The position numbers and the translations under genes were made by a program. A stretch of DNA of 57,053 bases from a virus. The notes beneath the pieces were generated by a model that saw nothing but the letters and a program-made list of their open reading frames with translations, ran no database searches and was not told where the DNA came from. The stretch lies in IMG/VR virus record IMGVR_UViG_3300015206_000001, positions 1 to 57,053 of that record; one strand, written 5' to 3'. Positions 43,779-50,499 of this stretch are shown here, one piece after another. Position 1 is the first letter of the stretch. Each line of letters starts with the position of its first letter.

Positions 43779-44797
43779 GACGCTAACCTCGGGGGAAAGC
43801 CATTATGCTCGACGCCATCGAGCTTTCTGCCGGCTGTCTTTTTGCCGACGTTCACCAGCGCGTAGTCTTCAATCTGATGGAAGCTGAAGCTGCGACCGTC
43901 GAAATAGAAGCGGTCGCGTTTGATCTGGTGGTTATCCTTCAAAGCGACCGGCTGGTGCTGGCCCCATTGCTTGAAGAAGAAGGCAACGCCGGCGGCCGCG
44001 CACTGATCGCGAAGGCCGCGCGCCCAGGCCGGATGCATCGGTCGTGCCGAGGGACCGGATTCGCCGCCGACGATCACCCAATGGATCTGACCGGAATACA
44101 GCGAACGCCGGGCATCGAGTGATCCAAGCAGCGGTTCACACGACAGAAACCGAACTGAAGCGGGCGTGTAGCGCAGATCTTCTTCGCGCTCGTTCAGCTC
44201 CGCCTGGCGCTCAGCCGAGACACCGAGCCAGACATTCGGAAGGGGAAGCATTGGCGTGCAACCGCCAGTAGGAACTTTGCGGACCTGATGTTCGTAGGCA
44301 ATGTGCTGATCGTAGTTCTCGTCATGCGCCGGATAGTGGCTATTCAAGAGCGAAAGCGCCTGACGGTGAACGCGATCCTCTAGCGCCCATCTGTCCTGGC
44401 TGCAGTAATCCCGCATCCGATTCGCGCGCTTCGTCAGCACCTGGAACGTATGCTGCGGGCAAAGTGCCATTGCGGCGAAGATCTGATCGAGCATTTCGTC
44501 GGTAACAAAATCGGCGAACAGATCGGTCATCGAGCAGACGAAAATCATCCGAGACTTTTTCCAGCGCAGCGGCTGGGTCAGCATCTCCTGGTCGACAAAG
44601 ATCTCAATGTCGTCGCGATGGCCGGGCTTGAACGGTAGGCCGGTGCCGAGCCGCTTATTGAAGCCTTCCGCGTAACAATGCTCGCAGCCGGTGGTGGCGT
44701 GCTCGCAATGCCAGCCGACCTTGCCGGTCTTCTTGTTGCGCGCGCGGATCGGATTCCAGGTCGCGTCGGTCCATTCGATGAGGGATTTATCGGCCAT
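43775..44797 (-). CDS. Phage Gp37/Gp68 family (DUF5131) protein
   Basis: 340 residues from ATG at 44797 (TGATG overlap). SLIEWTDATWNPI opens it; Cys31, Cys38 and Cys41 (CEHATTGCEHCYAE) form a radical-SAM-like cluster motif; MIFVCSMTDLFADFV, HTFQVLTKRANRM, PNVWLGVSAE and IHWVIVGGESGPSARPMHPA are family motifs. The family is widespread in phages and mobile elements; function unproven, possibly nucleic-acid modification or repair using an Fe-S cluster. Confidence 0.85.
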   Translation of the reverse strand: MADKSLIEWTDATWNPIRARNKKTGKVGWHCEHATTGCEHCYAEGFNKRLGTGLPFKPGHRDDIEIFVDQEMLTQPLRWKKSRMIFVCSMTDLFADFVTDEMLDQIFAAMALCPQHTFQVLTKRANRMRDYCSQDRWALEDRVHRQALSLLNSHYPAHDENYDQHIAYEHQVRKVPTGGCTPMLPLPNVWLGVSAERQAELNEREEDLRYTPASVRFLSCEPLLGSLDARRSLYSGQIHWVIVGGESGPSARPMHPAWARGLRDQCAAAGVAFFFKQWGQHQPVALKDNHQIKRDRFYFDGRSFSFHQIEDYALVNVGKKTAGRKLDGVEHNGFPPRLAS

Positions 44798-44994
44798 CAG
44801 CGCACCGGTCGCTTGATCTGCGGACGCTCGCCAAACCAGCGGCATTCCATGCAGACCGGGAATTCGAAGCCGTCGTCGACGGCGCAAAACACGTTCATGC
44901 CACAACAGGTGCATACGAACTCGATGCTCCCGTCGGCATTCTTCTGGCGAACCTGAGGCGCTGGAAGGTTGGCGCTGAAAGGGAGCACGCTCAC
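44797..44994 (-). CDS. Small zinc-ribbon-like protein
   Basis: 65 residues from GTG at 44994 overlapping the upstream TGA (GTGA), with GGAGG eight bases before. CTCCGMNVFCAVDDG and FPVCMECRWFGE hold two Cys pairs typical of a zinc ribbon. The longer open frame to 45141 overlaps the upstream gene and is not coding-like. Confidence 0.55.
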   Translation of the reverse strand: MSVLPFSANLPAPQVRQKNADGSIEFVCTCCGMNVFCAVDDGFEFPVCMECRWFGERPQIKRPVR

Positions 44995-45320
44995 CGGCTG
45001 GCCTCCGATTTCAAGCTCTCGCGCTCGTGCTGGAACTGCTGATAGGCATCGGTGCGCAGCAAAGGGAGGATGGTGCCGATCACCATCTGCCAGTGATGGT
45101 CGCCTTTCGGATCGGCGTAGAAATTCTCGATCGCCGGACACATCACCATGGCGGAGCGCGTGGTGCGAAAATTCTCGGCCGGACGCTGATCGGCCAGATC
45201 AATCTCGCCGACCAGGTCGAAGAACGATGCCGGTGGATAGGCCGCCAGCAGCACCGGTCGATGCACGATGTCTTCGGCGCACTTGATCAGGTCGTTCAGT
45301 GCCTGGGAAAGCGGCCTCAT
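44991..45320 (-). CDS. Hypothetical protein
   Basis: 109 residues, mostly helical (RPLSQALNDLIKCAEDIVHR, QMVIGTILPLLRTDAYQQFQ). 4-bp overlaps with both neighbours. No family recognised. Confidence 0.55.
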   Translation of the reverse strand: MRPLSQALNDLIKCAEDIVHRPVLLAAYPPASFFDLVGEIDLADQRPAENFRTTRSAMVMCPAIENFYADPKGDHHWQMVIGTILPLLRTDAYQQFQHERESLKSEASR

Positions 45321-45670
45321 GCGAAATGGCCCTCTTCGGTCAGCGCTATAGATTCCTTGCGCACGTGGTCGGCAAGCGAGGCCACGGCATCGCGCCAGCG
45401 ATCGCCACGCGCATCTGCAGACCCATCGCCAGGTGCCGCAGTTGCCGCTTTGGCCGCGTTGCGCACCGCCATCGTCAGCATGAAGGCAGCGTCGAGGATC
45501 GAGCTCGTCGGCAGATCGGTCTGCATGCCGCGCAGCCGTCGGAGATCTTCATAGAGCAAGCCGACCCGATCGGAGATCAGCGCCACCTCAGTGCGGCCAT
45601 CGAGCAGCGCTTCGGCATGCGCGACCGCTTGTCCAGCGAGCAGATTGGCGGTGCCGACGAAGGGTTTCAT
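45317..45670 (-). CDS. Hypothetical protein
   Basis: 117 residues, helical (GQAVAHAEALLDGRTEVALI, SILDAAFMLTMAVRNAAKAA). 4-bp overlaps with both neighbours. No family recognised. Confidence 0.55.
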   Translation of the reverse strand: MKPFVGTANLLAGQAVAHAEALLDGRTEVALISDRVGLLYEDLRRLRGMQTDLPTSSILDAAFMLTMAVRNAAKAATAAPGDGSADARGDRWRDAVASLADHVRKESIALTEEGHFA

Positions 45671-46092
45671 CGCGCGCCACCATTCACGATTTGGCGCGCA
45701 CGGTGCGCCGAAATATCGCCATTAATTATTGCGTCACGTAGGTCCGAATATTCTTGCATTCGCGACGTCGAAGAGTTGCGGGCAGCAGACACTCCCGAGG
45801 GGCCATCGGAATGCCTGCCGCCCGCGATCCGCCGGAGGGCGGTGGCGGAAGGTGAAATGTCGAGAGAGCGATTCAGGACGTCGCGTTTGGCCCGTTCACG
45901 AGACGAAGCCTCGAACCGATCGAGCTGCGCCCGGGAAAATCCCGGTACGTCGCCGAAGGCGTGATCGAAGGGATCGAACTGCGGGTGTCGCGTCCGCAGT
46001 CCGATCCCAGGCGCGCGGCGAACCGCGTGCCAAACCGCGCACGCCATACAAAGCGCGATGACCACGAGAGCAATCTGGATAAGGACGATCAT
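45667..46092 (-). CDS. Membrane-anchored hypothetical protein
   Basis: 141 residues from ATG at 46092 (ATGA overlap with the upstream 54-residue gene). Residues 1-23 are a membrane segment (MIVLIQIALVVIALCMACAV), the rest is basic and polar, ending with a small helical part (YSDLRDAIINGDISAHRARQ). Probably an inner-membrane protein with cytoplasmic tail. No family recognised. Confidence 0.55.
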   Translation of the reverse strand: MIVLIQIALVVIALCMACAVWHAVRRAPGIGLRTRHPQFDPFDHAFGDVPGFSRAQLDRFEASSRERAKRDVLNRSLDISPSATALRRIAGGRHSDGPSGVSAARNSSTSRMQEYSDLRDAIINGDISAHRARQIVNGGAR

Positions 46093-46253
46093 CGCTGCGC
46101 CACCGTGGCACAACGCGAGAACAGGGCGCCGGCATTGGCCGCGCGGCACCATTTCGGCGCGCGCGCATCGTCGATCGGCGCGCCAAGGCCAAGAATGAAG
46201 AGGCCTGTGACGAAGCCCGCGATGAGCATAATTCCGCTGGTTCTTTCGGACAT
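46089..46253 (-). CDS. 54-residue membrane/exported small protein
   Basis: ATG at 46253 after GGAGCGAGAACCT; TGA at 46089 overlaps the next start. Residues 6-26 are hydrophobic (SGIMLIAGFVTGLFILGLGA), followed by a polar part with two Cys. Could be membrane-inserted or exported. The two-way overlap and coding-like composition support it. Confidence 0.5.
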   Translation of the reverse strand: MSERTSGIMLIAGFVTGLFILGLGAPIDDARAPKWCRAANAGALFSRCATVAQR

Positions 46254-46346
46254 AGGTTCTCGCTCCGCGAAGATGCAAATCTCGCGCGATTGGTTTCGGG
46301 GTGATGTCAGGGTTACGCTGTGATGCTACTGGAACTGGGTCGAAGG

Positions 46347-46472
46347 TTAGCTGGCGCTTTCAGCCAGCCCGGCCTCCGGAATTGTGTTGTCGACGGCACG
46401 CGGGCGCCACCAAGGCAGCCACGCAATGTTAAGGGCGATCCACGAGAGCAAGATGATGCCGGCAATGGTCAT
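46347..46472 (-). CDS. 41-residue single-pass membrane protein
   Basis: ATG at 46472 with GAGG eight bases before, overlapping the upstream stop. Hydrophobic residues 2-22 (TIAGIILLSWIALNIAWLPW) then a short polar tail. Function unknown. Confidence 0.45.
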   Translation of the reverse strand: MTIAGIILLSWIALNIAWLPWWRPRAVDNTIPEAGLAESAS

Positions 46473-46642
46473 GGCAGCCTCACATGAGGCCAGGTGCGAA
46501 CCACCGCGGCGCCGACGATCAGCCAGAACACCCCGAAAGCGACGATCCCGGCCGGAAGCAGCAACGCCGGCGCATAGAACTGGTTGCGGCGGTCGATGAT
46601 CGCCTGGCGCTTTTCGGTGAAGTTGATGATCTGGGCGGTCAT
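46469..46642 (-). CDS. 57-residue single-pass membrane protein
   Basis: ATG at 46642 after GGAGCCGTGC; stop overlaps the next start (ATGA). Charged N-terminus (MTAQIINFTEKRQAIIDRRN), hydrophobic residues 22-48 (FYAPALLLPAGIVAFGVFWL). Forms a pair with the 41-residue membrane protein. Function unknown. Confidence 0.5.
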   Translation of the reverse strand: MTAQIINFTEKRQAIIDRRNQFYAPALLLPAGIVAFGVFWLIVGAAVVRTWPHVRLP

Positions 46643-46659
46643 GCACGGCTCCGAAAAGC

Positions 46660-46688
46660 TTGCGGTCCTTCAAGACCTCGTCTTTGAT
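46660..46688 (+). promoter_or_regulatory. Weak candidate promoter for 46717 gene
   Basis: TTGCGG (46660-46665) and TTTGAT (46683-46688) are spaced 17 bp and point right, 29 bases before an ATG with AAGGAGG. Weak match; offered because the gene has no upstream plus-strand neighbour. Confidence 0.3.
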
Positions 46689-46716
46689 CGAGGAACTTCT
46701 TGAAGGAGGAACGAAG

Positions 46717-47004
46717 ATGGTCATCGACGGACGAAGCGTCGGCGAACGGATGGCGATCAACCTGATGGGCGACGTCTTCAGCGCGCTGGCTGTCGATTTC
46801 GCTACCGTCGATCGCGAGGCCGCCTTGAAGGCGCTCGGTCGGATTGAGCTGTCGATCGCGGATGTTTTGACGGATTTCCGCCAGAAGACGTCCGAGGGGA
46901 TCGGAGAGTACGACGCCGCATTCGACGCCATGCTCGAGACGATAAGCGCGCTCGTTGAGAATGCTCGCGACGCGGTGCAGTCGCGCGGCAAGCCATCGAA
47001 ATAA
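46717..47004 (+). CDS. Hypothetical helical protein on the opposite strand
   Basis: 95 residues from ATG at 46717 after a strong AAGGAGG. All-helical and acidic (ERMAINLMGDVFSALAVDFA, AALKALGRIELSIADVLTDF). Third codon positions are strongly G/C, supporting this strand over the overlapping minus frames. It stands alone, pointing away from the early leftward genes. No family recognised. Confidence 0.65.
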   Translation: MVIDGRSVGERMAINLMGDVFSALAVDFATVDREAALKALGRIELSIADVLTDFRQKTSEGIGEYDAAFDAMLETISALVENARDAVQSRGKPSK

Positions 47005-47021
47005 ACGAGCTAAGCGCAGCT

Positions 47022-47327
47022 TCATGCCGCCCTCCGCAAATTGAATCGGGCGACGGCGGGGCATATAGCGCGATCACGCGCCCTTCCCGATCGAGCTGGC
47101 GTCGCTATGCGACCGAAGCCCGATGTATGTGACCCGGGCTGTTGGATGCCAAGGCCGCCGCCCGAACTAAATTCGGACGGCGGCAAAGCCAACGTCACCG
47201 AGGGCTCACTCTCTCCCGAGGGTAGAGAGCTGTATGCTCCGCCATCCGAAACTGAATTGAATTGGCTGACGACCACCGCGACCGGACGATCAGAGAAATT
47301 CGGGGCAGTGGTCGTATCCGCCGCCAT
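47022..47327 (-). CDS. Possible early leftward gene, doubtful
   Basis: 101 residues if started at ATG 47327 (MAADTTTAPNFSDRPVAVVV). Composition is Ser/Pro/Gly-rich (SEPSVTLALPPSEFSSGGGL) and no good ribosome site precedes it. It lies downstream of the HTH gene in the leftward direction, where an early regulator would be expected. Competing frames are Arg/Trp-rich and less likely. Bases 47328-47463 hold nothing else I can support. Confidence 0.3.
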   Translation of the reverse strand: MAADTTTAPNFSDRPVAVVVSQFNSVSDGGAYSSLPSGESEPSVTLALPPSEFSSGGGLGIQQPGSHTSGFGRIATPARSGRARDRAICPAVARFNLRRAA

Positions 47328-47463
47328 TGCTGGCGCCAGCGCGGATTTGAAACTGGCGAGGCGCGCACTGAGTGCCGCGAGGGATTGGTCATCAGCACCG
47401 AAGTGCCTACGGCCTTTCCGGAGGGAGCCTTGCGAGCTGTACCTCGCGCCTCTGGGGTATTCG

Positions 47464-47724
47464 TTATGCTCGCTTGCGCGGACGTATCTCTTGCACGATG
47501 ACCATGACGGCATCGACGGAAGGCTCGCGCTTGCCGGAGAGCCAGAATTTTGCGGCCCGTTCGCTGACGTTGGCGCGATAAGCAAGCTCGGCTGCTGTCT
47601 TGCGAGGCCAGAGAGCGCGCGCCGCGATCGCAAAGCCATTCCGAAATTTTGGTGAACAGTTGGGAACATGTGTTCCCCGTTCGGAACTGGACGGAAGCGC
47701 CGTCCTCCCGCTTGATTCGCCCAT
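47464..47724 (-). CDS. HTH-type regulator, early leftward
   Basis: 86 residues if started at ATG 47724; the frame is open to 47820. The C-terminal half is a helix-turn-helix (KTAAELAYRANVSERAAKFW, LSGKREPSVDAVMVIVQEI), like YdaS/XRE-type early phage regulators. It follows the Cro-like gene on the same strand, the place of a CII-like activator. A palindrome (47843-47857) lies upstream as a candidate site. Confidence 0.6.
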   Translation of the reverse strand: MGESSGRTALPSSSERGTHVPNCSPKFRNGFAIAARALWPRKTAAELAYRANVSERAAKFWLSGKREPSVDAVMVIVQEIRPRKRA

Positions 47725-47842
47725 GAACACAACCCCCACAACGCAACACAACTCCGTGACGATCTCGATTGAGCTGAAATCCAAAATGCAGAACGCCGCG
47801 ATTTTCCTGCAAAATCGCAATGCAGCATCACTCGGCGTGCAA

Positions 47843-47857
47843 AGTTACTGGGTAACT
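47843..47857. promoter_or_regulatory. Operator-like palindrome AGTTACTGGGTAACT
   Basis: A perfect 6-bp inverted repeat (AGTTAC/GTAACT) around TGG, in an AT-richer stretch between the Cro-like gene and the downstream HTH gene. A second palindrome, TGATGTCATCA, lies at 47883-47893. Non-coding 47725-47965 holds these and nothing else recognised. Binding protein unknown; only one copy seen. Confidence 0.45.
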
Positions 47858-47965
47858 GATTTAAATTGTAAGGGAACCGTTGTGATGTCATCATCTTACC
47901 CCACCAGCGCCACAAAACAGCTTGGGGTAGAAGACCATGGGGACGATTGTTCGCCTGCCGCAGCG

Positions 47966-48178
47966 TCATGCGCGCGCCTCGACTTTAAAGCCAAAAACAG
48001 AAGGCTCGGCCTGCTCGCCGATGGCGGCGAGAGCATCGCGAAAGAGCACGAACTTGCCGGCCGATATTTTCCCGCGGCTTTTCCAATTACTGACCGCCGG
48101 CAGCGAGACGCCGGCTAGGGCGGCCGCCGCCGACGGCCCACCAACGGCATCAATGACCGAATCAACTGTTCTAAGCAT
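47966..48178 (-). CDS. YdaS/Cro-like HTH regulator
   Basis: 70 residues. VIDAVGGPSAAAALAGVSLP with AVSNWKSRGKISAGKFVLF is the Cro/YdaS helix-turn-helix; the end (AEPSVFGF) is also typical. It is divergent from the XRE gene at 48267. Its candidate promoter (48185-48213) would start RNA at or next to the ATG, so translation may be leaderless. It would be the first leftward early protein, committing to lysis. Confidence 0.75.
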   Translation of the reverse strand: MLRTVDSVIDAVGGPSAAAALAGVSLPAVSNWKSRGKISAGKFVLFRDALAAIGEQAEPSVFGFKVEARA

Positions 48179-48184
48179 GACTCC

Positions 48185-48213
48185 AGATAGTTCACAGAAC
48201 GTGAATGTGTCAA
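48185..48213 (-). promoter_or_regulatory. Leftward promoter with operator in its spacer
   Basis: On the minus strand a perfect TTGACA (48213-48208) and CTATCT (48190-48185) are 17 bp apart, and the spacer contains the palindrome at 48191-48205. The expected start is about 48178, the first base of the Cro-like ATG. Confidence 0.65.
48191..48205. promoter_or_regulatory. Operator copy 1, TTCACAGAACGTGAA
   Basis: A 15-bp palindrome, TTCAC and GTGAA around AGAAC, identical to the copy at 49063-49077. It occupies the spacer of the leftward promoter and lies 62 bp before the XRE gene start, so the XRE product is the likely ligand. Confidence 0.75.
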
Positions 48214-48223
48214 GCGGTCACAT
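48205..48223. promoter_or_regulatory. Second inverted repeat in the switch region
   Basis: ATGTG and CACAT flank 9 bases, adjoining operator copy 1 and covering the TTGACA. It may be a lower-affinity site or the Cro-like protein's site. A weak rightward promoter (GTCAAG 48209-48214, TAGAAT 48232-48237, 17 bp) overlaps it and could drive the XRE gene. Confidence 0.5.
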
Positions 48224-48266
48224 AACGGCAATAGAATTTCGCCACCCCGTGAGGTTCAATCGGGGC

Positions 48267-48539
48267 ATGGCGGAAACCAACAAGTCATTGGCAGATAGGG
48301 TAAAATTGACGCGGGAGGCGCTGGAAATATCGGCGGCAGACCTGTGCAAAAGGCTAGATATCGACGCCAACCGCTGGTCTCAATACGAGAGCGGCAAGAG
48401 GCGAATCACCATGCCGGTTGCCAACAAGCTATGTGATGAATTTGACCTTTCACTGGACTGGATTTACCGCGCCAATCCTGCCCAGCTGCCGCACGCGCTC
48501 AGGCTGAAGATGCGTCAGGCTACGCCGAAAAAGGCTTAA
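48267..48539 (+). CDS. XRE-family repressor-like protein
   Basis: 90 residues from ATG at 48267. HTH: LADRVKLTREALEISAADLC, KRLDIDANRWSQYESGKRR, then NKLCDEFDLSLDWIYRANPA. Divergent from the Cro-like gene across the operator region and first of the rightward lysogeny genes, so it is the likely CI-equivalent. It has no S24/LexA-like cleavage domain, so induction would not be by RecA-assisted self-cleavage. A longer open frame upstream (from 47937) runs antisense to the Cro-like gene and is rejected. Confidence 0.75.
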   Translation: MAETNKSLADRVKLTREALEISAADLCKRLDIDANRWSQYESGKRRITMPVANKLCDEFDLSLDWIYRANPAQLPHALRLKMRQATPKKA

Positions 48540-48547
48540 AATAAGCC

Positions 48548-49006
48548 GTGATCAAGAAGGTCATTCGTTCAATTTTTTTTATCGCCTGCGGGCTGATGAT
48601 TGTTGCTTATCTGCAGCACCCGACGAACCCGTCTTCCGTTGCAAACTCAGGTCCAGAAGCGCCCGGTAAGCCGTCAGCACCCCAGGTCGCTGCGGCACCA
48701 GAGAAAGTCTCGGAAACCCCGCTGCTCGGTAACGTTGTATTGAGCAAGATCAGCCTCCAGAAGCAGGACGTAACGTTCAGCGCGTCCTTCACCATTGAAA
48801 ACAAGAATCCCTTCGCAATCAAAGACGTTCAGGTTACGTGTCATCATTTCGCGAATAGCGGTACAGAGATCGACCAGAATACCAGGACGGTATTCGAGAT
48901 CGTACCAGCCAATGGCTCGAAACGTATTGCCAGCTTTAGCATGGGATTCATCCATAGCCAGGCAACGAAATCGGCCTGCGCGGCGGTCGCCGCCAAACCA
49001 GCCTAA
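48548..49006 (+). CDS. Membrane-anchored protein co-transcribed with repressor
   Basis: 152 residues, GTG start 8 bases after the repressor stop. Residues 4-22 are a membrane anchor (VIRSIFFIACGLMIVAYL), then a Pro/Ala linker, then a compact beta domain (VTFSASFTIENKNPFAIKDV, HHFANSGTEIDQNTRTVFE) of the type with a conserved strand pair and two Cys (VTC, SAC). Probably periplasmic facing and expressed in the lysogen: a superinfection-exclusion role is plausible but unproven. Confidence 0.6.
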   Translation: MIKKVIRSIFFIACGLMIVAYLQHPTNPSSVANSGPEAPGKPSAPQVAAAPEKVSETPLLGNVVLSKISLQKQDVTFSASFTIENKNPFAIKDVQVTCHHFANSGTEIDQNTRTVFEIVPANGSKRIASFSMGFIHSQATKSACAAVAAKPA

Positions 49007-49031
49007 AAAATCACGCCGCGTGATCTTGATG

Positions 49032-49046
49032 TTCACACAATGTGAT
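49032..49046. promoter_or_regulatory. Operator-like site TTCACACAATGTGAT
   Basis: A near-palindrome with the same half-sites (TTCAC/GTGAt) 31 bp before operator copy 2, three helical turns away, which would allow cooperative binding. Confidence 0.55.
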
Positions 49047-49054
49047 TTTTGCGC

Positions 49055-49083
49055 TTGACGACTTCACAGAACGTGAATAGTTT
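49055..49083 (+). promoter_or_regulatory. Rightward promoter of integrase operon with operator in spacer
   Basis: TTGACG (49055-49060) and TAGTTT (49078-49083) are 17 bp apart and the spacer is filled by operator copy 2. RNA would start near 49090, ahead of the ATG at 49113. A small CCCCA/TGGGG hairpin (49087-49102) overlaps the ribosome site. Confidence 0.65.
49063..49077. promoter_or_regulatory. Operator copy 2, TTCACAGAACGTGAA
   Basis: Identical to 48191-48205 over all 15 bases, 870 bp away. Its location between the -35 and -10 elements predicts direct repression of the operon that ends in excisionase and integrase. Confidence 0.75.
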
Positions 49084-49112
49084 GGCCCCCACAAATCTGG
49101 GGAGCCATCGCC

Positions 49113-49538
49113 ATGTATCTCGTTCGACCCTCCAATCCCGACTGGCAATCGCCAGGCCGGCCTTCGACCTTCTATCGGCGCCGGCCGGTCACGCCCACGT
49201 TCGAGGGGCTGACGGCCCTCGCGCTGGTCGTGCACCACCAGACCGCCAAGGCGCTTCTGGTTTCCGACAGCGGCGATCGCGCCAAGGCCGTGTGGCTGCC
49301 GAAATCCATGGTCTCGATCGAGCAGCCGTGGAGCCTTTGCTTCGTGGTCGCGACCATGACGGCCGGATTTGCCCGGCAAAAGCGGCTGATCCCGCGCTGG
49401 ATCGATCCCGAGATATTCAATGAGGGCGAGCGCGAGCTGCTGCGTGACGCCCAGGCGCGCGCCGCGACCAAGCGCAACATCTATCGCGGACATCACGTTC
49501 CGAACGCCCGCCACATCACCCAGCGCGATTTTTGCTGA
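49113..49538 (+). CDS. Hypothetical protein, first gene of rightward operon
   Basis: 141 residues, ATG after GGGGAG. FEGLTALALVVHHQTAKALL and DRAKAVWLPKSMVSIEQ suggest a small beta domain, followed by a basic helical tail. Controlled by the operator promoter at 49055. No family recognised. Confidence 0.6.
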   Translation: MYLVRPSNPDWQSPGRPSTFYRRRPVTPTFEGLTALALVVHHQTAKALLVSDSGDRAKAVWLPKSMVSIEQPWSLCFVVATMTAGFARQKRLIPRWIDPEIFNEGERELLRDAQARAATKRNIYRGHHVPNARHITQRDFC

Positions 49539-49550
49539 ACCGGAGGTACC

Positions 49551-50036
49551 GTGGCCAAACCGAAGATCGAGAACATCTACGTTCATACAGGCGGCCTGGG
49601 TGGCCAAGCCAGCGTTCATTGGACGATCGGAGATCGTAAGTTTCACGTCTGGATGCGCGGCAAAGACGATCAGCCTGAGGACACAGTCCATTCCAATCCG
49701 GTAACGCGAAAAGAAAATTCGCGGCGCGACGAGCATCGCGGCCTCGATCGCACATGTAAGACGCAGTCTGACATCTGGACGGAGGTCTGGCAGTTCGTCC
49801 AGGCAAATCAGCTTATCGCAAAGTGTCGCGACGCCGATCGCGCCAAACGCGCATTCGAGACGCGCGAACGAGAGATAAAGCTGGCGATCGGTGCTCTCGA
49901 CCAGGAAGCGCTCGAAGAATGGCGCGCGGGGAAATTCAACTCGTCCCTGCCGGCCTGCGCAAAGCTCAACAAGCGCCGTTACCTCGAGCTGCAGCTTCGC
50001 CAGCTCGCTAAAGCAGCCGAGCCGGAGGCTGCATGA
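49551..50036 (+). CDS. Hypothetical protein
   Basis: 161 residues, GTG start after GGAGGTACC. N-terminal strands (ASVHWTIGDRKFHVWMRGKD), a basic stretch and a long C-terminal helical region (DADRAKRAFETREREIKLAI). Could bind nucleic acid. Stop overlaps the next start. Confidence 0.6.
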   Translation: MAKPKIENIYVHTGGLGGQASVHWTIGDRKFHVWMRGKDDQPEDTVHSNPVTRKENSRRDEHRGLDRTCKTQSDIWTEVWQFVQANQLIAKCRDADRAKRAFETREREIKLAIGALDQEALEEWRAGKFNSSLPACAKLNKRRYLELQLRQLAKAAEPEAA

Positions 50037-50296
50037 ACCTCAAGAACCAGCCTCCCGTCTTTGTGCCGGCAGAAGTCGAGGCCGAGCTCGAGAAGCTCTC
50101 CAAGGCCGCGCTAATGGACCTGGTGTGGGATTACGCCGTCCAGATGACGAATGATTTAGCACCGGCGCACCTCGCGACACATGGCGCGAGCGCGACAGGT
50201 GCTGCAGTGGACGCCGCTCTCAACGAATTCCGCGAACGCCGCGAAGTAATCCTCCGCCATCGGCAGCTGGCCAAAGAACAATCGGAGGCCGCATGA
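50033..50296 (+). CDS. Hypothetical helical protein
   Basis: 87 residues, all helical (VEAELEKLSKAALMDLVWDY, ALNEFRERREVILRHRQLAK); ATGA overlaps on both sides. No family recognised. Confidence 0.55.
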   Translation: MNLKNQPPVFVPAEVEAELEKLSKAALMDLVWDYAVQMTNDLAPAHLATHGASATGAAVDAALNEFRERREVILRHRQLAKEQSEAA

Positions 50297-50499
50297 CCGT
50301 CATCCCCTTCCCTGTACCGACGAGCTGCTCCGGCCGCACCATGCCCGGCCTGACCACACCGGAGCTCCGCCAGCGTGCCAGGGATAATTTCTATTCGCTG
50401 CAACGGAGCATCGGCGTCGATGCCGCCACGGCCTACGGCCTGGCCGAGGCGTTTGAAGCGGATCTGGAGCGGATCGCCAACATCATGAGGATCGGATGA
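50293..50499 (+). CDS. Hypothetical protein
   Basis: 68 residues; TTPELRQRARDNFYSLQRSI and AYGLAEAFEADLERIANIM form two helices. 4-bp overlaps with neighbours. No family recognised. Confidence 0.55.
   Translation: MTVIPFPVPTSCSGRTMPGLTTPELRQRARDNFYSLQRSIGVDAATAYGLAEAFEADLERIANIMRIG

Noticed and set aside
46639-47064. Minus-strand frame starting MKLRLARLFRWL with GGAGGG upstream
   Set aside because: It fully overlaps the plus gene 46717-47004, which has a stronger ribosome site and G/C-rich third positions; kept only as a thought.
47041-47655. 204-codon plus-strand frame
   Set aside because: Runs antisense to the HTH gene at 47464; composition is not coding-like and no ribosome site is seen.
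47937-48266. Plus-strand open frame beginning MGTIVRLPQRHARAS upstream of the repressor
   Set aside because: It is antisense to the Cro-like HTH gene; this type of frame is a mirror of the HTH coding bias. The repressor ATG at 48267 is preferred.
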